Counted from the first letter of the stretch, positions 1 through 9,459 are shown. The stretch is DNA of 64,000 nucleotides from Pseudorhizobium tarimense (GCF_022968135.1 NZ_JALJRA010000001.1:372001-436000), one strand, 5' to 3'. Program-made: numbers and translations. Notes: generated from the sequence alone by a model not told the origin.

Positions 1-300
1 AAGAATGCGGGTGCGCCCGTGCAGCGCCAGCGACTCGATGTTTTCCCAGAGCAGCCCCCTGCCCTCGACGCTGTTTTCCACGAAGAGCGCCGCCTTGCAG
101 CCGCGTGACAAGGCCTCGATGCCGACAGCGCCAGTGCCGGCGAAGAGATCGATCACCCGGGTCTGCTGCAAGGCCTCGGGATAAACGTGGCTGATGATGT
201 TGAACAGGCTTTCGCGCGTCCGGTCGATCGTCGGCCGGATGTCGTTTGACTTCGGTGCGGCCAAAGTCCGGCCGCGGAGATCTCCACCGACGATCCGCAT
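1..300 (-). CDS. rsmD: 16S rRNA (guanine(966)-N2)-methyltransferase RsmD, N-terminal 100 residues, cut by window edge
   Basis: The reverse strand from an ATG at 300 reads without a stop to base 1. It begins MRIVGGDLRGRTL, then has RPTIDRTRESLFNII and the SAM-binding stretch VIDLFAGTGAVGIEALSRG, all hallmarks of RsmD. The enzyme methylates G966 of 16S rRNA during small-subunit assembly. The C-terminal half, with the catalytic NPPY-type motif, lies outside the window. The gene follows the pseudouridine synthase gene by 6 bases on the same strand, so the two are probably co-transcribed; both act on rRNA. Identification is from motifs and neighbour order. Confidence 0.93.
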   Translation of the reverse strand, partial: MRIVGGDLRGRTLAAPKSNDIRPTIDRTRESLFNIISHVYPEALQQTRVIDLFAGTGAVGIEALSRGCKAALFVENSVEGRGLLWENIESLALHGRTRIL

Positions 301-306
301 GACGGC

Positions 307-2205
307 CTAGCCCCGTGGTGTGCGGGGCTTGCCACCGGACGGGCGGCCTCCCGGGCGACCGCCGCCACCCGACGGCTTGCCACGTCCACCCCCCGGTTTC
401 CCGCCGGAGGGCTTGCCACCACCAGGCTTTCCGCCAGTTGGCTTTCCACGCGGGCGGTCACCGAAGGGCCGGTCACCCGCCGGCCTCTCCCCGCGCGCGC
501 CCTCGGACCTCGAGCGGTCGCCGTCAGCGCGTGCGGCGCGGCGCTTGTCGGAAAACGGACGCTCGCCACGAGACGGACGGTCGCTATAGGGGCGGTCGCT
601 GCGGGGGCGGTCGGGCCTGCCCTCGCCGGAGAACGACTTGCCGCGGGGCCGGTCGCCCTCCTCGCGCGGCTTGCGGTCGCCGCGCGGACGATCGCCGCCG
701 AAGCCTTCGCGCCTGGAACGCGCGCCGGTCGAACGGCCGGCCCTGTCGCCATCGCGGCCGCGACCAGCATCGCGATCACCGGACGAGCGCTTGCGGCCGA
801 AGTCCCCACCACGCTCGCTTCTGCTTTCGGGCGGTGTTTCGGCGCGAATCCAGTCGCTGTCGTCCTCGGCGCGGTTGACCACGACGCGACGTTCGCTCTG
901 CGGCTTCGGCTTGTCGAACAGCCGTTCGGCTTCTGCGCGCGCGAAGGACTTTCTTGCCTGACCATCTGCCGTTGGACGCGCACCTGGCGCCATCCAGACA
1001 TTGGCGGTGCGGGACGTGCCCATGGGCGGACGCTTCTTCGGCTTATCCTCGGCGAAACCCCAGTCTTCACGCGGACTGCCCGCGCGCTGACCCTTGCCAC
1101 CAAAGCTCCGGTCGTCGCTGCGCTTGGCAGGGCGATCGGAGCGCTTCTCGCGCCGCGGCTCGGAACGCTCGTCCTTGGCCCAGCCGCTTTTTTCTTTTCC
1201 ATCTGCACGGGCGGCGCGCGGTGCCGGCGTCTCGTCGCCTGCGCCTTCGCTGTAAACGGGAGCATCGAAATTGGCCTTGGCTTCGTCGATCAGTCGCGGA
1301 CCGAGCTGGTCGCGCAGAGTACGGCCGCGGACCTCGATGACCTCACCCTCGGGAAGGTCTCCCAGCTGAAACGGGCCGTAGGAGATCCGGATGAGGCGGT
1401 TCACCTCAAGACCGAGCGCTCCCAAAACATTCTTGATTTCGCGGTTCTTGCCTTCACGCAGGCCCATGGTGAGCCAGACGTTGCGGCCCTGTTGCCGGTC
1501 GAGTGTCGCTTCGATCGCACCGTACAGCACACCGTCGACGGCGATGCCGTCCCTCAGCTTGTCGAGATCGGCCTGCTCGATCTCACCGTGAGCACGAACA
1601 CGGTAGCGGCGCAGCCAGCCCGTCGTCGGAAGTTCTAGCACGCGTGAGAGGCCGCCGTCATTGGTGAGGAGCAGCAGGCCTTCCGTATTGATGTCGAGGC
1701 GGCCGATGGAAAGCACGCGCGGCAGGCCTTCCGGCAGATTGTCGAAGACCGTCGGGCGCCCCTCCGGATCCGAATTCGTCGTCACCAGGCCGGCCGGCTT
1801 GTGGTAGAGCCAGAGCCGTGTCCGCTCGATGCCGCGGATCGGGGCACCATCAACCTCGATGCGGTCCTCCAGCGTTGCATTGACGACAGGCGTGTCCAGC
1901 ACCTGACCGTTCAAGCGCACGCGGCCTTCCATAATCATCCGCTCGACGTCCCGCCGGGACGCGACGCCTGCGCGAGCGAGCAGCTTAGAAATGCGCTCGG
2001 GCTTGGCTGGAGCATCTGCTGACGCAGCCGGGGTGGGATTGGCGTCCACCTTCCGCGGCGGCCGGCTGTCGGCATCCCGATCGTCGTTCTTCCTCGGCTT
2101 CAGACCGCCTTTGGCAGAGAAGCCTGGCTTGCCTCCGGCCTTCGGTTTGGTTTCGCGATCGAAGTGCTTGGCTCCGCCGCGCTTCGGCTTGTCTTTGGAT
2201 GTCAT
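307..2205 (-). CDS. rluB: 23S rRNA pseudouridine synthase (RluB/RsuA family) with long Arg/Gly/Pro-rich tail
   Basis: A 632-residue protein. After a basic N-terminus of about 70 residues comes an S4 RNA-binding domain (ERISKLLARAGVASRRDVER), then the RsuA/RluB catalytic domain with GRLDINTEGLLLLTNDG, whose Asp is the expected catalytic residue. This core ends near residue 310. The remaining 300 or so residues are low-complexity and strongly basic, full of GDRPRG, SDRPYSDRPS, and finally GGKPGGGKPSGGKP units. The family core is usually about 250-300 residues, so the tail doubles the protein; such tails are common in rhizobial homologues and probably bind RNA. It converts a 23S rRNA uridine (U2605 in E. 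coli) to pseudouridine. The RluB versus RsuA assignment is by resemblance. Confidence 0.9.
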   Translation of the reverse strand: MTSKDKPKRGGAKHFDRETKPKAGGKPGFSAKGGLKPRKNDDRDADSRPPRKVDANPTPAASADAPAKPERISKLLARAGVASRRDVERMIMEGRVRLNGQVLDTPVVNATLEDRIEVDGAPIRGIERTRLWLYHKPAGLVTTNSDPEGRPTVFDNLPEGLPRVLSIGRLDINTEGLLLLTNDGGLSRVLELPTTGWLRRYRVRAHGEIEQADLDKLRDGIAVDGVLYGAIEATLDRQQGRNVWLTMGLREGKNREIKNVLGALGLEVNRLIRISYGPFQLGDLPEGEVIEVRGRTLRDQLGPRLIDEAKANFDAPVYSEGAGDETPAPRAARADGKEKSGWAKDERSEPRREKRSDRPAKRSDDRSFGGKGQRAGSPREDWGFAEDKPKKRPPMGTSRTANVWMAPGARPTADGQARKSFARAEAERLFDKPKPQSERRVVVNRAEDDSDWIRAETPPESRSERGGDFGRKRSSGDRDAGRGRDGDRAGRSTGARSRREGFGGDRPRGDRKPREEGDRPRGKSFSGEGRPDRPRSDRPYSDRPSRGERPFSDKRRAARADGDRSRSEGARGERPAGDRPFGDRPRGKPTGGKPGGGKPSGGKPGGGRGKPSGGGGRPGGRPSGGKPRTPRG

Positions 2206-2354
2206 TTGTTGTTTGCCTGAAGCGTGATGTCGAACGGACTGATCCGGACATTCAAGTTGGTTGAGGTGCGTCTTGGGCTCTCCACGATCGGGAGGCGCTG
2301 GTTTGTTGCTTCCTACCAGTTCACGGGACCCGGGTTAAGAGGAAATCGCCGATA

Positions 2355-2810
2355 ATGCGGAAGACGGACGGTTTCATGGCCGAGGCGATGCGGGAGGCCC
2401 GGCTGGCGGCGGAGCGCGGCGAAGTCCCCGTGGGCGCCGTGCTCGTGCTCGACGGAGAGATTGTCGCCCGCTCGGGAAACCGCACCCGGACGGATCAGGA
2501 TGTGACGGCCCATGCCGAGATCGTGGTGATCCGTGAGGCGGCGAGCGTTCTTGGCCAGGAGCGTCTGAAGGGCGCCGATCTCTACGTGACGCTCGAACCC
2601 TGCACGATGTGCGCCGGTGCGATCTCCTTTGCCCGCATCCGCAGGCTCTACTATGGAGCGGAGGATCCAAAAGGCGGTGCCGTCGACAACGGCGTTCGGT
2701 TCTTTTCGCAGCCGACCTGCCACCACGTGCCCGACGTCTATGCCGGCCTCGCCGAAACCGAGGCCGGGCAGTTGCTCACGGACTTCTTCAGGTCACGTCG
2801 TCCGGACTGA
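2355..2810 (+). CDS. tadA: tRNA-specific adenosine-34 deaminase TadA
   Basis: A 151-residue cytidine/deoxycytidylate deaminase-fold protein. It has the zinc and catalytic motifs HAE (His53, Glu55) and PCTMC (Cys83, Cys86), and the family signature EPCTMCAGAISFARI. TadA deaminates A34 to inosine in tRNA-Arg(ACG), which allows decoding of CGN codons, and is normally essential. AAGAGGA lies upstream of the chosen ATG; a second in-frame ATG at codon 8 is possible. The gene diverges from rluB and converges on the downstream lipoprotein gene, with 9 bases between the two ends. Confidence 0.95.
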   Translation: MRKTDGFMAEAMREARLAAERGEVPVGAVLVLDGEIVARSGNRTRTDQDVTAHAEIVVIREAASVLGQERLKGADLYVTLEPCTMCAGAISFARIRRLYYGAEDPKGGAVDNGVRFFSQPTCHHVPDVYAGLAETEAGQLLTDFFRSRRPD

Positions 2811-2819
2811 CAGGACGCC

Positions 2820-3440
2820 CTACTGGAAGGGCTTCCACCAGCTGGAGGACTGCTTGGCGGCCTGCGCCTCCTTCTTGCGGCGGCGCTCCTTCTGCGTTTC
2901 AGGTTCGCCGAGATCGCCTAAGGCTGCGGCATCGACCGCACGGTATTCCGCCGGGGGGTCCGTCAGCGACCGGCGACGCGCCGTAACATCGACCGTCTCC
3001 TGGTTCTGCTTGGCTTGGCGGAAGGCTTCCCACTTCTCCGACTCGGTCATCTGCCCGGCTTTGCCCTTGCCGGCAAGCAGGGGAGAACGGTAGCGCGGAT
3101 TGTTCTCGTTTTCGCTCGCTTCCTGTCGCAAACGCTCACGCGTCTCCTCAGGCGATTCGACCCAAGCCGCGTTGTTCTCACGGCTGGCGAGCGAGGTCTG
3201 CGGCGGCGGCAGGGACTTGTCTTGGGCAGCAACCACCAGTTCCGGGCGAGGGTTGTACTTGACGTTCGGCTTCTCGCTGCCGCCTAGCGAAATGGCCGAG
3301 CCGAGGTCGTCACCGAGCTGCTCCATTGCGGAGGTTCCGGTGCCGTAGGTCGGGCTGCTCATACAGCCGGTAAGGCCAACCATCCCGGCCATGATGCCGG
3401 CCACGCTCAAAGCGGCGCGAAACCCATGCGTCGTCTTCAT
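2820..3440 (-). CDS. small lipoprotein of unknown function
   Basis: A 206-residue protein with a type II signal peptide: basic MKTTHGFR, a hydrophobic stretch, then lipobox LTGC at residues 22-25. It should be lipid-anchored after cleavage at Cys25. The mature part is hydrophilic, rich in Glu, Arg and Gln, and ends in a basic run (KERRRKKEAQAAK) before SSSWWKPFQ. The frame is open for 650 bases further upstream, but AAGGA eight bases before this ATG and the signal peptide fix the start. I recognise no functional domain. It lies downstream of ileS on the same strand with a 137-base gap. Confidence 0.82.
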   Translation of the reverse strand: MKTTHGFRAALSVAGIMAGMVGLTGCMSSPTYGTGTSAMEQLGDDLGSAISLGGSEKPNVKYNPRPELVVAAQDKSLPPPQTSLASRENNAAWVESPEETRERLRQEASENENNPRYRSPLLAGKGKAGQMTESEKWEAFRQAKQNQETVDVTARRRSLTDPPAEYRAVDAAALGDLGEPETQKERRRKKEAQAAKQSSSWWKPFQ

Positions 3441-3577
3441 CAAAATCCTTCCAGCGGCGCCCGTCCTTCGACGCCCCTCAGATACCCGCTGATCACGGCC
3501 TGACGGAAAAATCCGGCCAATTTCGGGCAGATGTACCGGATGATCCGCCAAAGCGCAATCATCCGGCCAGCCGTTCA

Positions 3578-6571
3578 TCAGCTCAGGCGGCCTAGCTGCG
3601 TCAGCTCCCGAAGGGCGGCGGCGTCCCGTGCAGAGACATCCGGATAGTCCGGATCCGAACCGACATCGCGGGTAACCTTCCACGACCGGGCGCACTTCGT
3701 GCCTTCCGCGAGCTGCGGCTCGACAGCAACCTTCGTTCCGTCCTCCAGGCGGAAAGCAGCTGCCGGACCTTCGCCCGCCATCACGGAAATATCGGAGGTG
3801 ATGCAGATCTCTGCAAAGTCTAGACCGTCCAGGGCCTTCATCAGCTCGGGGTCGGCGATATGGACGACCGGAGCCGCTTCCAGGGACGAGCCGATCCGCT
3901 TCTCTTTGCGCTCTACTTCGAGCGCACCGGTAACGGCACGACGAACAGTGCGAACCTTCTTCCACTTCTCCGAGATCGCCTCGTTCTGCCAGCCAGCCGG
4001 GAGATCCGGGAACTGCTGAAGGTGGACGGAAATTGCCCCCGGGTCGCGCGACAGCCAGGCCTCTTCCGCCGTGAACGGCATCATCGGGGCAAACCATAAA
4101 ACCAGGCAGTCGAATAGCTTGCGGATGACACAGAGTGCGGCACGACGGCGCATCGACGACGGCGCATCGCAGTAGAGTGCGTCCTTACGGATGTCGAAGT
4201 AGAAGGCCGAGAGTTCGACGTTGGCGAAATCGGATAAGGCGCGAACGATGCGCTTGAAATCGAACTCATCGTAGCCCTTGCGCACCAACTGATCGAGTTC
4301 GAACAGCCGGTGCAGCATGAGCTTTTCCAGCTCCGGCAGATCGGCATAGGAGACTTCCTCACCCTGGTCGTGGGCAAGCGTGCCGAGCATCCAGCGGATC
4401 GTGTTGCGGATCTTGCGATAGGCATCGATGTTGGTCTGGATGATCGTCTTGCCGAGGCGCTGGTCTTCCCAGTAGTCGGTGTTCATGACCCAGAGCCGCA
4501 GGATGTCCGCGCCCGACTGCGCCATCACCTCCTGCGGCGTAACCGTATTGCCGAGCGACTTCGACATCTTGCGGCCGTCCTCGGCCATGGTGAAGCCATG
4601 GGTGACGACAGCGTTGTAGGGCGCGCGGCCACGGGTGGCGCAGCTTTCCAAGAGGGAGGAATGGAACCAGCCGCGATGCTGGTCGGAGCCTTCGAGGTAG
4701 ACGTCGGCCGGCCACTTCAGGTCCGGGCGGTCTTCCAGCGTAAAGGTGTGGGTCGAGCCCGAGTCGAACCAGACATCGAGGATGTCGTTGACCATCTGCC
4801 ACCTCTCGCCGTCATGCTCGCTGCCGAGGAAGCGCTCCTTGGCGCCTTCGGCGAACCAGGCATCGGCGCCTTCCTTCTCGAAGGCTTCAAGAATGCGAGC
4901 ATTCACCTTTTCGTCGCGCAGGACGCTGCCTTCGGCATCGGCAAAGATGCAGATCGGCACGCCCCAGGCGCGCTGACGGGACAGCACCCAGTCCGGGCGC
5001 TGCTCGATCATGGCGCGCAGGCGGTTCTGGCCAGCGGCGGGCACGAAGCGGGTGTCGTCTATGGCCGAGAGCGCACGGGTACGCAACGTCGTGCCGTCGC
5101 TCAGGTCCTTGTCCATGTAGACGAACCACTGCGGCGTGTTGCGGAAGATCACCGGCTTCTTGGAGCGCCAGGAATGCGGATAGTCGTGCTTGATGCGACC
5201 CCGGGCAAACAGTTGCTTAAACTCGATCAGCGCTTCGATGACGCGCTTGTTGGCATCGCCCTTCTTGCCGTTGTCGTCGAGCACGCGAGCAGCACCGCCT
5301 TCAGCCGAAGGGCCAAAACCGGGGGCGTCTTCGGTGTAGAAGCCGGCGTCATCGACCGGGAACGGGATCTTGGTGTCGATGCCAAGCGCTTCTAGTTGCT
5401 TGATGCTGCTCATCCAGGCGTCGAAGTCCTCGCGCCCATGGGAAGGTGCCGTATGAACGAAACCGGTGCCGGCATCGTCAGTAACATGGTCGCCACTCAG
5501 CAGCGGAACCGGGAATTCATATCCTCCGCCCAGCTGCCGCAACGGATGCCCGCACAACAGCCGGCCAAGCTCCCCAGCGGCGACACCACGCAGCTTCTTG
5601 TACTGCAGCTTCGCCTTCTTGAATGACTCCTCTGCGAGGTTTTCCGCAAAGACCAGCTTCTCGCCCGGCCGTGGGCCGAAGTCGTTATCTGCTTCCGTCA
5701 CCTCGTAGAGTGCATACTGGACCTTCGGTGAGTAGGCGATCGCACGGTTGCCTGGGATCGTCCAAGGCGTCGTGGTCCAGATGACGACGAAGGCGCCTTG
5801 AAGGTCACCGAGAGAACCGCCCTCGGCGTTCTGGGCGCTGACAGCCTGCCGGAAGCCGTCTCCTCTGTCCAGCGCGCCCGGCTCAACGCTCCGAAGGATC
5901 GGGAACTTCACCCAGATCGTGTCGCTTTCGACCTCGTGATACTCGACCTCCGCTTCCGCCAGAGCGGTACGCTCGACGACCGACCACATGACCGGCTTGG
6001 AGCCGCGATAAAGCTGCCCGCTCATGGCGATCTTCAGAAGTTCGCCGGCGATGCGGGCTTCCGCGTGGAAGGCCATGGTCGTGTAGGGATTGTCGAAATC
6101 GCCCTCGATGCCGAGGCGGCGGAACTCGTCGGACTGGATGTCGATCCAGCCTTGCGCAAACTCGCGGCATTCCTTGCGGAATTCGTTGATCGGAACCTCG
6201 TTTTTGTCCTTGCCCTTCTCGCGGTACTTCTCCTCGATCTTCCATTCGATCGGCAGGCCGTGGCAGTCCCAGCCGGGCACGTAGTTCGAGTCAAAGCCGC
6301 GCATCTGGAAGGAGCGGGTGATGACGTCCTTCAGCACCTTGTTCAGCGCGTGACCGATGTGGATGTGGCCGTTGGCATAGGGAGGGCCGTCGTGGAGGAC
6401 GAACTTTTCACGTCCCGCAGCGGAGGCACGCAGCTTCTTGTAGAGCCCCATCTCCTTCCACTTCGCCGCGATCTCCGGCTCCTTCTGCGGCAGGCCGGCG
6501 CGCATCGGGAAGTCGGTTTCGGGCAGGTAGAGGGTCTTCGAGTAGTCGAGCTTTTCGGCGGTATCGGTCAT
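3578..6571 (-). CDS. ileS: isoleucyl-tRNA synthetase
   Basis: A class I aminoacyl-tRNA synthetase of 997 residues. The HIGH motif is at residues 71-74 ([11 protein letters not shown]) and KMSKS appears as RKMSKSLGN in the second half. The editing domain lies between them, with [13 protein letters not shown] and [11 protein letters not shown]. The C-terminus has only KCARSWK; the paired Cys-x2-Cys zinc sites of the E. coli enzyme are missing. It is longer than the 938-residue E. coli protein because of insertions in the editing region. The chosen start, [17 protein letters not shown], matches how the family begins; the frame is open upstream without homologous sequence. Confidence 0.96.
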   Translation of the reverse strand: MTDTAEKLDYSKTLYLPETDFPMRAGLPQKEPEIAAKWKEMGLYKKLRASAAGREKFVLHDGPPYANGHIHIGHALNKVLKDVITRSFQMRGFDSNYVPGWDCHGLPIEWKIEEKYREKGKDKNEVPINEFRKECREFAQGWIDIQSDEFRRLGIEGDFDNPYTTMAFHAEARIAGELLKIAMSGQLYRGSKPVMWSVVERTALAEAEVEYHEVESDTIWVKFPILRSVEPGALDRGDGFRQAVSAQNAEGGSLGDLQGAFVVIWTTTPWTIPGNRAIAYSPKVQYALYEVTEADNDFGPRPGEKLVFAENLAEESFKKAKLQYKKLRGVAAGELGRLLCGHPLRQLGGGYEFPVPLLSGDHVTDDAGTGFVHTAPSHGREDFDAWMSSIKQLEALGIDTKIPFPVDDAGFYTEDAPGFGPSAEGGAARVLDDNGKKGDANKRVIEALIEFKQLFARGRIKHDYPHSWRSKKPVIFRNTPQWFVYMDKDLSDGTTLRTRALSAIDDTRFVPAAGQNRLRAMIEQRPDWVLSRQRAWGVPICIFADAEGSVLRDEKVNARILEAFEKEGADAWFAEGAKERFLGSEHDGERWQMVNDILDVWFDSGSTHTFTLEDRPDLKWPADVYLEGSDQHRGWFHSSLLESCATRGRAPYNAVVTHGFTMAEDGRKMSKSLGNTVTPQEVMAQSGADILRLWVMNTDYWEDQRLGKTIIQTNIDAYRKIRNTIRWMLGTLAHDQGEEVSYADLPELEKLMLHRLFELDQLVRKGYDEFDFKRIVRALSDFANVELSAFYFDIRKDALYCDAPSSMRRRAALCVIRKLFDCLVLWFAPMMPFTAEEAWLSRDPGAISVHLQQFPDLPAGWQNEAISEKWKKVRTVRRAVTGALEVERKEKRIGSSLEAAPVVHIADPELMKALDGLDFAEICITSDISVMAGEGPAAAFRLEDGTKVAVEPQLAEGTKCARSWKVTRDVGSDPDYPDVSARDAAALRELTQLGRLS

Positions 6572-6909
6572 GATCAGGCAATCGTCTCTGGCGCCGGTCG
6601 GGCGCATCCGGATAAAGAGAATTCGGTGGCGGAAGCGCGTGGGAGCGCCAAAAACCCGGACCTTCCGGACGCCTGGCTTCAAGCGGCGCGGAAGGCCGGG
6701 CCGGTAATTCGTATGAAGCGGGCCGGCAGGCAGTGTGTCATGGCCCGCGTCTTTACGAGGTTTCGCGCACGAAAGGAAGAGGTAGGCGGGTGGAGGCGGT
6801 CCTTTGCCCTCGCCACAGACAGAGAGCGTGGGCTCTGGGATGTTGTACCCTTGCCCCATCCATCATAACCTCAGTCGTGGTGACCTTCTTGGTCTCTCAG
6901 GAGAGCGGA
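6572..6909. other. intergenic region upstream of ileS
   Basis: No convincing gene. An inverted repeat, GCGGGCC at 6718-6724 and GGCCCGC at 6742-6748, could form a hairpin in the ileS leader. I see no T-box sequence. The region should hold the ileS promoter and, at the far end, the former promoter of the decayed toxin-antitoxin pair, where GGAG precedes the ATG at 6910. Confidence 0.4.
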
Positions 6910-7163
6910 ATGAAAAGGGCTTTTTTCATCTAGGCGCATTGGGATGAGGAGGCAAAAACCTTCTACTCCGAGAGCGACATCGAAGGTCTTCATATCACGA
7001 GGCTCCGTCAATCGACAGCTTTGAGGAGGTTATCTTCGACACTGCCGTCGACCTCATCGTTGGAAACCACATGACGGATACAGATGTGACAGGCACGCCG
7101 ATGAAGGACCTCATTCCCGCCATCCTATGGCCGGGGCCTGCCGAACCTGCAGTCGCCGCCTGA
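6910..7163 (+). pseudogene. decayed DUF1902/HicB-like antitoxin gene
   Basis: From ATG 6910 the reading is MKRAFFI, then a TAG stop, then AHWDEEAKTFYSESDIEGLH in the same frame. A one-base shift near 7000 moves the rest to another frame: EAPSIDSFEEVIFDTAVDL and onward to PAEPAVAA, TGA at 7161-7163. The spliced reading resembles DUF1902 antitoxins that partner HicA-type toxins. Two lesions, one nonsense and one frameshift, make it non-functional. It directly precedes a HicA-like remnant in the order usual for these modules. Confidence 0.7.
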
Positions 7164-7165
7164 TT

Positions 7166-7352
7166 GTGGATGGTTACTACAAGCTCGTTCGCGATATTAT
7201 CTCCGAGCTCGGGTTCCACTACATCAAGAATGCCAAGGGCTCGCATGAGAAGTGGAAGTCTGCGATACGGGCAAGATACTTCTTGTGCCGCGCAACCTGC
7301 AAAGTCGGAAGACTGCCAACTCTCGATACTGAAGGACGCAGGCTCTTCATAA
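7166..7352 (+). pseudogene. decayed HicA-family mRNA interferase toxin gene
   Basis: Starting at GTG 7166 the frame reads VDGYYKLVRDIISELGF, then HYIKNAKGSHEKWKS. The sequence then shifts frame to DTGKILLVPRNLQSRKTAN, and again to SILKDAGSS before the stop at 7350-7352. Spliced, this is a complete HicA (YcfA-type) toxin, with the catalytic His in GSHEKW and the double-stranded RNA-binding-like fold, carried on three frames. HicA cleaves mRNA when free of its antitoxin. At least two indels inactivate it. It starts 3 bases after the antitoxin remnant, as in an operon. Confidence 0.75.
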
Positions 7353-7367
7353 AGGCTCTAATGGGCG

Positions 7368-8348
7368 TTAGAAAACGATCCGGCTGTCGAGCTGACCCAG
7401 CGGCCGGACGCCGGCAAGAAGCGCCCGCGCCTCCTCCTCGTCACGCTTCATCTGCTCGACCAGCGGGTCCAGACCGTCGAACTTCAGCTCGTCGCGCAGA
7501 TGGCCGAAGAAGGAAACGGAGCACGTCTGACCGTAGAGATTGCCGGAGAAGTCGAAGAGATAGGTTTCAAGGAGCGGCGCGCCGTTTTCGGTGACCGTCG
7601 GACGGCGGCCGTAGCTTGCGACACCATCGTGAAGGGCGCCATCTTCCGTTCGGAAGCGGACGGCATAGACGCCGGCCTTGAGCTGCGTTTCCGGCGCAAG
7701 GGCCATGTTGGCGGTGGGATAGCCGAGTGTGCGGCCGAGTTTCTCGCCGCCGACGACCTCTGCTTCCACGGTGTAGCGGTAGCCGAGCAGCCCGGCCGCC
7801 GCGACGACGTCGCCTTCGGCGAGCAGGTCCCGGATACGGCTCGAGGAGATGACGTCGGCGTTCTCGTCACGATAGGCGTCAACGAGGCTGACAGTGAAGC
7901 CAAGTTGTTCACCCGCCGCCATCAGATAGGCGGGTCCACCTTCCCGCCCCTTGCCGAAGTGGAAGTCGAAGCCGGTGACCACAGCGGAAGCCTCAAGCCA
8001 GCCGACCAGGACCGACTGAACGAAGTCCTCGGCCGATCGCTGCGAGAATTGGGGGTCGAACGGATATTCGATGACGCAATGAAAGCCCGCGGCCTCCAGC
8101 AGCCGCGCCTTCAGCGGTGCCGGCGTCAGCCGATAGACGGGCTGGTCCGGCTGAAAGACGGTGCGCGGATGCGGCTCGAAGGTCAGTACCAGCGCCGAAA
8201 CGCCCTTCGATCCTGAAAGCGAGAGCGCCTTGTCGAGAACGCTGAGATGGCCGCGATGGACGCCGTCGAAGTTGCCGATCGCGACCACGCCGCCCTTCAG
8301 GTGGCCCGGCAGAGGCTCTTTCTTCTCGTTGCGGTGAAACAGGGTCAT
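7368..8348 (-). CDS. ribF: bifunctional riboflavin kinase / FAD synthetase
   Basis: A 326-residue protein with the two RibF domains. The N-terminal nucleotidyltransferase domain carries GNFDGVHRGH near residue 26 and SSSRIRDLLAEGDV near 170. The C-terminal flavokinase domain carries LGRTLGYPTANM and ends with a typical helix. It phosphorylates riboflavin to FMN and adenylylates FMN to FAD. The start MTLFHRNEKK gives the expected family length. It follows the HAD-phosphatase gene by 9 bases on the same strand, so the pair is probably one transcript. Confidence 0.96.
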   Translation of the reverse strand: MTLFHRNEKKEPLPGHLKGGVVAIGNFDGVHRGHLSVLDKALSLSGSKGVSALVLTFEPHPRTVFQPDQPVYRLTPAPLKARLLEAAGFHCVIEYPFDPQFSQRSAEDFVQSVLVGWLEASAVVTGFDFHFGKGREGGPAYLMAAGEQLGFTVSLVDAYRDENADVISSSRIRDLLAEGDVVAAAGLLGYRYTVEAEVVGGEKLGRTLGYPTANMALAPETQLKAGVYAVRFRTEDGALHDGVASYGRRPTVTENGAPLLETYLFDFSGNLYGQTCSVSFFGHLRDELKFDGLDPLVEQMKRDEEEARALLAGVRPLGQLDSRIVF

Positions 8349-8357
8349 GAGCGAGCC

Positions 8358-9242
8358 TTAAGCGAGTCTCGGCATCCACCACTGGGGTGCCGCGCCTTCG
8401 CGCTCGAGCCAGCCGTTCATCACCGCCTCGTCGATCTCGCCGTTGATCGTGTACTCGTTTACGTGGATGCCGGCGCTGATATAGAGAAGGTCCAGCCCTT
8501 GAGAAATCGCGCCCCGCACATCGGTCGGCATGCCGTCGCCGATGGCAACAACACGATCCCTGGCAAATTCGCCGCGGGTCTGGCGGGCAAAGGCCAGCGC
8601 TTCCTCGTAGATCGGTGTGTGGGGCTTGCCGGCGATCCGCGTCTGGCCGCCGAGTTGCTCGTAATAGGCGGCGACGGAGCCGGCGCAGGGAATGATGCGA
8701 TGGCCGCGCTCTACCACGAGATCCGGGTTGGCGCAGATGAACGGGACATCGCGCTTCTGGAACGCGTCCAGCATGTCGTGGTAATCTTCCGGGACTTCCT
8801 TCTCATCGTCGAAGAAGCCGGTGCAGACGATTGCGTCTGCTGCATCGGCTCCGACGACTTCGACATCCAGTCCGTCGAACAGCGGCATGTCGCGCTCCGG
8901 CCCGAGCAGGAAGACCTTCTTCGGCCCTTCGGCAATCAGGTGTCGCGTCACGTCGCCGGAGGTGACGATGCGGTCATAGGCCTCGTCCGGCACGCCCAGG
9001 AGGCGCAGCTGACTGATCACGCCCGGGGAAGGACGAGGAGAGTTGGTGATCAGGACTACCGTCACGCCCGCCTTGCGGGCCTCTGCCAGCGCTTCGCAGG
9101 CATCCGGAAAGGCATCGACGCCGTTGTGGAGGACCCCCCAGACATCGGAGAGGACGACGTCGTAATTGCCGGTGATCTCGCTGAGGGTGCTGATGCGCTT
9201 GGCCATGCCTGCTTCCGAGCTGGTATCTGGAGGCGCTGACAT
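8358..9242 (-). CDS. HAD-superfamily IIA hydrolase (TIGR01459 type)
   Basis: About 294 residues. DVWGVLHNG supplies the nucleophile Asp motif, ITNSPRP motif II, and VAIGDGMPTDVRGA the motif III/IV region; the cap region between is the class IIA arrangement also seen in NagD. The substrate is unknown, but these proteins are sugar- or nucleotide-phosphate phosphatases. ATG at 9242 is preceded by AGAGAAAG; a later in-frame ATG at 9206 (MAKRISTLSE) is an alternative. It sits between ribF and the divergent groESL operon. Confidence 0.85.
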   Translation of the reverse strand: MSAPPDTSSEAGMAKRISTLSEITGNYDVVLSDVWGVLHNGVDAFPDACEALAEARKAGVTVVLITNSPRPSPGVISQLRLLGVPDEAYDRIVTSGDVTRHLIAEGPKKVFLLGPERDMPLFDGLDVEVVGADAADAIVCTGFFDDEKEVPEDYHDMLDAFQKRDVPFICANPDLVVERGHRIIPCAGSVAAYYEQLGGQTRIAGKPHTPIYEEALAFARQTRGEFARDRVVAIGDGMPTDVRGAISQGLDLLYISAGIHVNEYTINGEIDEAVMNGWLEREGAAPQWWMPRLA

Positions 9243-9337
9243 CGCAAAGCTTTCTCTGGAGTGCAAGAAGTTTCAGCCGCACCACCAGGCCGGCTTTGGA
9301 CGGAGCCAAATTTCGGATTGATTTCGAGATGCCGTTC

Positions 9338-9366
9338 TTGACTCGCGACCGGCGCCCCCTTATCTC
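9338..9366 (+). promoter_or_regulatory. groESL promoter, heat-shock-like
   Basis: CTTGACT (TTGACT at 9338-9343), then 17 bases, then TATCTC at 9361-9366 within CCTTATCTCG. This fits a sigma-70-type promoter and also resembles the alphaproteobacterial RpoH pattern (CTTGAC, about 17 bases, then a C-rich TAT box). It lies just upstream of the CIRCE operator, so initiation would fall inside or next to CIRCE. Dual control by RpoH and HrcA is an inference. Confidence 0.6.
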
Positions 9367-9374
9367 GACGCCTG

Positions 9375-9401
9375 TTGGCACTCTTCATCGAGGAGTGCTA
9401 G
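9375..9401 (+). promoter_or_regulatory. CIRCE operator (HrcA binding site)
   Basis: TTGGCACTC at 9375-9383, nine spacer bases, and GAGTGCTAG at 9393-9401. This matches the CIRCE consensus TTAGCACTC-N9-GAGTGCTAA with two outer mismatches. HrcA bound here represses chaperonin operons at normal temperature. It lies 58 bases before the groES start codon. Confidence 0.93.
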
Positions 9402-9459
9402 CACCCCCCATACGGGTCTCGAAAGACCTGTCCGTGTCATTTGATCGAGGGACAAGACA

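Noticed and set aside
6572..6909. T-box leader ahead of ileS
   Set aside because: No T-box consensus or specifier arrangement; only a plain inverted repeat. T-boxes are rare outside Firmicutes and Actinobacteria.
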